The notes under the pieces were generated by a model that was given only the letters and a program-made list of their open reading frames with translations, was not told the DNA's origin and did not search any database. A stretch of 7,402 nucleotides of DNA from contig JAGPHL010000132.1 of assembly GCA_018055515.1 (NCBI GenBank), forward strand, positions 1 through 7,402, read 5' to 3'. The position numbers and the translations under genes were made by a program. Below, piece by piece: positions 5,606-7,402 of this stretch; the stretch's first letter is position 1, and each line of letters opens with the position of its first letter. This DNA comes from Anaerolineae bacterium. Lineage in GTDB: Bacteria > Chloroflexota > Anaerolineae > B4-G1 > SLSP01.

Positions 5606-7363
5606 TCAAACAGCGGCCTCGGACGGTCTGAGGGCCAGCTCGGGCAACGCAGAGGGGATTTCATCTTCGTAGAGGATCACGTAACGATAACCCTGCTCGG
5701 TCAAAAAGCGCTGGCGATTGGCGCTGTATTCCTGATCAATCGTCTCTTTGCTCACCAGGGTGTAGAAATAAGCCTGGCTGCCGTCCGCCTTAGGCCGCAG
5801 AATGCGCCCCAGGCGTTGAGCCTCCTCCTGGCGCGAGCCAAAAGTGCCCGAAATCTGGATCGCCACGTTGGCGTCGGGCAAGTCAATCGAAAAATTGGCG
5901 ACCTTGGAGACGACCAAATGCTTGATCTTCCCCAGGCGAAAATCTTCGTAGAGCAATTCCCGCTCGCGGTTGGAGGTTTTGCCGGTGATCAGGGGGTAGC
6001 CGTAACGCTCGGCGACCTGCTGCAACTGCTCCAGATACATGCCGATGATCAACACGTTGTCATCGCGGTGATATTGCAGCAACTCGTCCAATATGCGCAA
6101 CTTGAGCGGACTCTGCGCCGCGATGGGGTACTGCTCCCGACGCTCGGCCATGATGTAGGCGAGCCGCAATTCATCCGGCAAGGGCAGGCGGACTTCGCAA
6201 CACACGGCGGGCGCAATCCAGCCTTGATGTTCCAGGTCGCGCCAGGGGACGTCATACTTCTTCGGCCCGATGAGTGAGAACACGTCCTCTTCCTGGCCGT
6301 CCTCGCGGACGAGGGTCGCCGTGAGGCCCAGGCGTCGGCGCGCCTGGATCTCGGCGGTGATGCGAAACACCGGCGCGGGCAGGAGATGGACCTCGTCGTA
6401 AATGATCAGCCCCCAGTCCGCCTGACCGAAGAGCTCGAAATGGGGGAATTCCTCCTCGAGACGCAAATGCTGGCCTTTAGTGCCCCGCTTGCGATGTGTG
6501 AGGATTTGATACGTGGTGATCGTCACCGGGCGGATTTCTTTGCGATCCCCGGTGTATTCGCCGATCTCGTCAGCTGTCAGCTGGGTTTTATCCAGCAGCT
6601 CGGTGCGCCATTGCCGCGCGGCGATCGTGCTGGGCGTGAGGATGAGGGTATTCGCCTGCACCTGCGCCATCACTACCATGCCCACAATGGTCTTGCCGGC
6701 GCCGCAGGGCAAGACGATGACCCCGGAGCCACCCGCTTCCGACCCATCGGCCCAGAACACGTCAGCGGCGTCACGCTGATAATCCCGAATGTGAAAAGGC
6801 GCCCCCGATTGACACACGGAGCGCAACTCCATGGATAGGGAAGCGCCGGGGAGATACCCCACCAGGTCTTCAGCGGGATAGCCGGCCTTGACCAGCGCCT
6901 GCTTGACATGGCCGCGACGTGACGCCGGCACCTGCAGCGTGTGGGGGCCCATGCGGCCCAGCAGATAGGGCTTGAGATGCCGGTTGCGCTCCAGCTCCAG
7001 CAACAGCAGCACATCGTCCGAGATGAGCCGCAAGCGCGTGGGGTCATTGGGATCGGGCACAAGCCGGACCCGTCCATAGCGCGAGATGGCCTCGCGGATT
7101 TCCGTCACGACGTTCTCGGGCAGGGGATACTTGGCGTAACGCTCCAGACCCTCGATGATCTCCTCAGCGGCGAGGCCCGCCGCGGCGGCGTTCCACAACG
7201 AAAGGGAGGACAGCCGATACGTGTGAATGTACTCCGGGCTCTTCTCCAGCTCGGCAAAACGCGCCAGATGATCGCGCGCCTCTTCATAGAGGGGATTATT
7301 CACCTCCAGAAGGACCGTGCGATCGCCTTGAACAATCAACGGTGCGGTACTTTGAAATTCCAT
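5606..7363 (-). CDS. xpb: XPB/ERCC3-type superfamily 2 DNA helicase
   Basis: This is a complete 585-aa bacterial XPB, an ATP-dependent DNA translocase and 3'-5' helicase; in eukaryotes the homolog opens promoters and repair bubbles within TFIIH. The N-terminal XPB/Ssl2 domain (9-166, starting LIVQGDRTVLLEV) leads to the motor: QRDAADVF region (196-203), Walker A LPCGAGKT (218-225), Ia TLILTPSTIAARQW (239-252), Ib TITTYQIL (281-288), DEVH box (323-326), motif III LTAT (347-350) followed by the XPB-specific RED motif (353-355), motif IV around 435-451, motif V VSKVANFSIDLPDA (485-498) and motif VI QRLGRILRPK (516-525). It ends with the typical NRQRFLTEQGYRYVI tail (549-563). From memory it resembles mycobacterial XPB end to end, which supports this start. 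It begins the cluster behind its own promoter, with no Shine-Dalgarno. Its role in repair or transcription in this organism is inferred. Confidence 0.95.
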   Translation of the reverse strand: MEFQSTAPLIVQGDRTVLLEVNNPLYEEARDHLARFAELEKSPEYIHTYRLSSLSLWNAAAAGLAAEEIIEGLERYAKYPLPENVVTEIREAISRYGRVRLVPDPNDPTRLRLISDDVLLLLELERNRHLKPYLLGRMGPHTLQVPASRRGHVKQALVKAGYPAEDLVGYLPGASLSMELRSVCQSGAPFHIRDYQRDAADVFWADGSEAGGSGVIVLPCGAGKTIVGMVVMAQVQANTLILTPSTIAARQWRTELLDKTQLTADEIGEYTGDRKEIRPVTITTYQILTHRKRGTKGQHLRLEEEFPHFELFGQADWGLIIYDEVHLLPAPVFRITAEIQARRRLGLTATLVREDGQEEDVFSLIGPKKYDVPWRDLEHQGWIAPAVCCEVRLPLPDELRLAYIMAERREQYPIAAQSPLKLRILDELLQYHRDDNVLIIGMYLEQLQQVAERYGYPLITGKTSNRERELLYEDFRLGKIKHLVVSKVANFSIDLPDANVAIQISGTFGSRQEEAQRLGRILRPKADGSQAYFYTLVSKETIDQEYSANRQRFLTEQGYRYVILYEDEIPSALPELALRPSEAAV

Positions 7364-7371
7364 AAACGTCT

Positions 7372-7399
7372 ATTTTACATAAGCAACCAAAAACGTCAA
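7372..7399 (-). promoter_or_regulatory. Promoter of the xpb cluster, giving a probably leaderless mRNA
   Basis: On the minus strand TTGACG (7399-7394), a 16-nt spacer and TAAAAT (7377-7372) form a good sigma70-type promoter. The predicted start is near 7365, with the xpb ATG at 7363, so the leader would be 0-2 nt. No purine-rich ribosome binding site lies before the ATG, which agrees with leaderless initiation. The -35 hexamer is identical to that of ftsY. Confidence 0.7.
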
Positions 7400-7402
7400 G
7401 GG

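Noticed and set aside
1..7402. Mobile elements, CRISPR arrays, toxin-antitoxin pairs or a defence system
   Set aside because: I found no transposase, integrase, array-like repeats or effector domains. The helicase is a clear XPB with housekeeping-type neighbours, so a defence island is not supported.

Overview
The window is a GC-rich (by eye about 60%) bacterial segment in which every convincing gene lies on the minus strand. Reading in the direction of transcription, from high to low coordinates, it holds an XPB-type DNA helicase (5606-7363), two large adjacent proteins related to each other (3494-5491 and 1247-3490), and the signal recognition particle receptor ftsY (260-1159). The bacterial-type XPB, the look of the FtsY and the short degenerate heptamer repeats after ftsY best suit Chloroflexota (Anaerolineae or a relative). 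That placement is a judgement by eye, not a database result. I see no insertion sequence, phage gene, CRISPR array, tRNA or rRNA.

Region by region: 7364-7402 carries a good sigma70-type promoter whose predicted start site falls on or within 2 nt of the xpb start codon, so that mRNA is probably leaderless. After xpb comes a spacer of about 114 nt with a small direct repeat. The two large genes follow, separated by only 3 nt (TGA-GTC-ATG) and therefore probably translationally coupled. A GC-rich hairpin spans the stop codon of the second one. A near-perfect promoter (TTGACG, 17 nt, TATAAT) then drives ftsY from an 11-nt leader that is little more than a Shine-Dalgarno sequence. Positions 1-259, downstream of ftsY, hold heptamer repeats with an inverted copy, and perhaps the first codons of a further gene cut by the window edge.

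The most interesting content is the three-gene XPB cluster. The two unnamed proteins are full-length, diverged paralogs: SAP-like N-terminus, several winged-helix segments, a shared WLG-x-x-D-x-G motif, and a C-terminal XPB/Ssl2-type domain (the Helicase_C_3 family). The same domain forms the N-terminus of the XPB helicase itself, and the 747-residue protein carries it twice in tandem, giving four copies in three adjacent genes. The order winged helices followed by an XPB-like domain matches eukaryotic TFIIH subunit p52/Tfb2, which holds XPB through a homologous pair of such domains. I therefore propose that the cluster encodes a bacterial XPB with p52-like partners, a minimal TFIIH-like DNA-opening module. 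Neither partner shows nuclease motifs. FtsY is a housekeeping neighbour with its own promoter and probably has no functional link.
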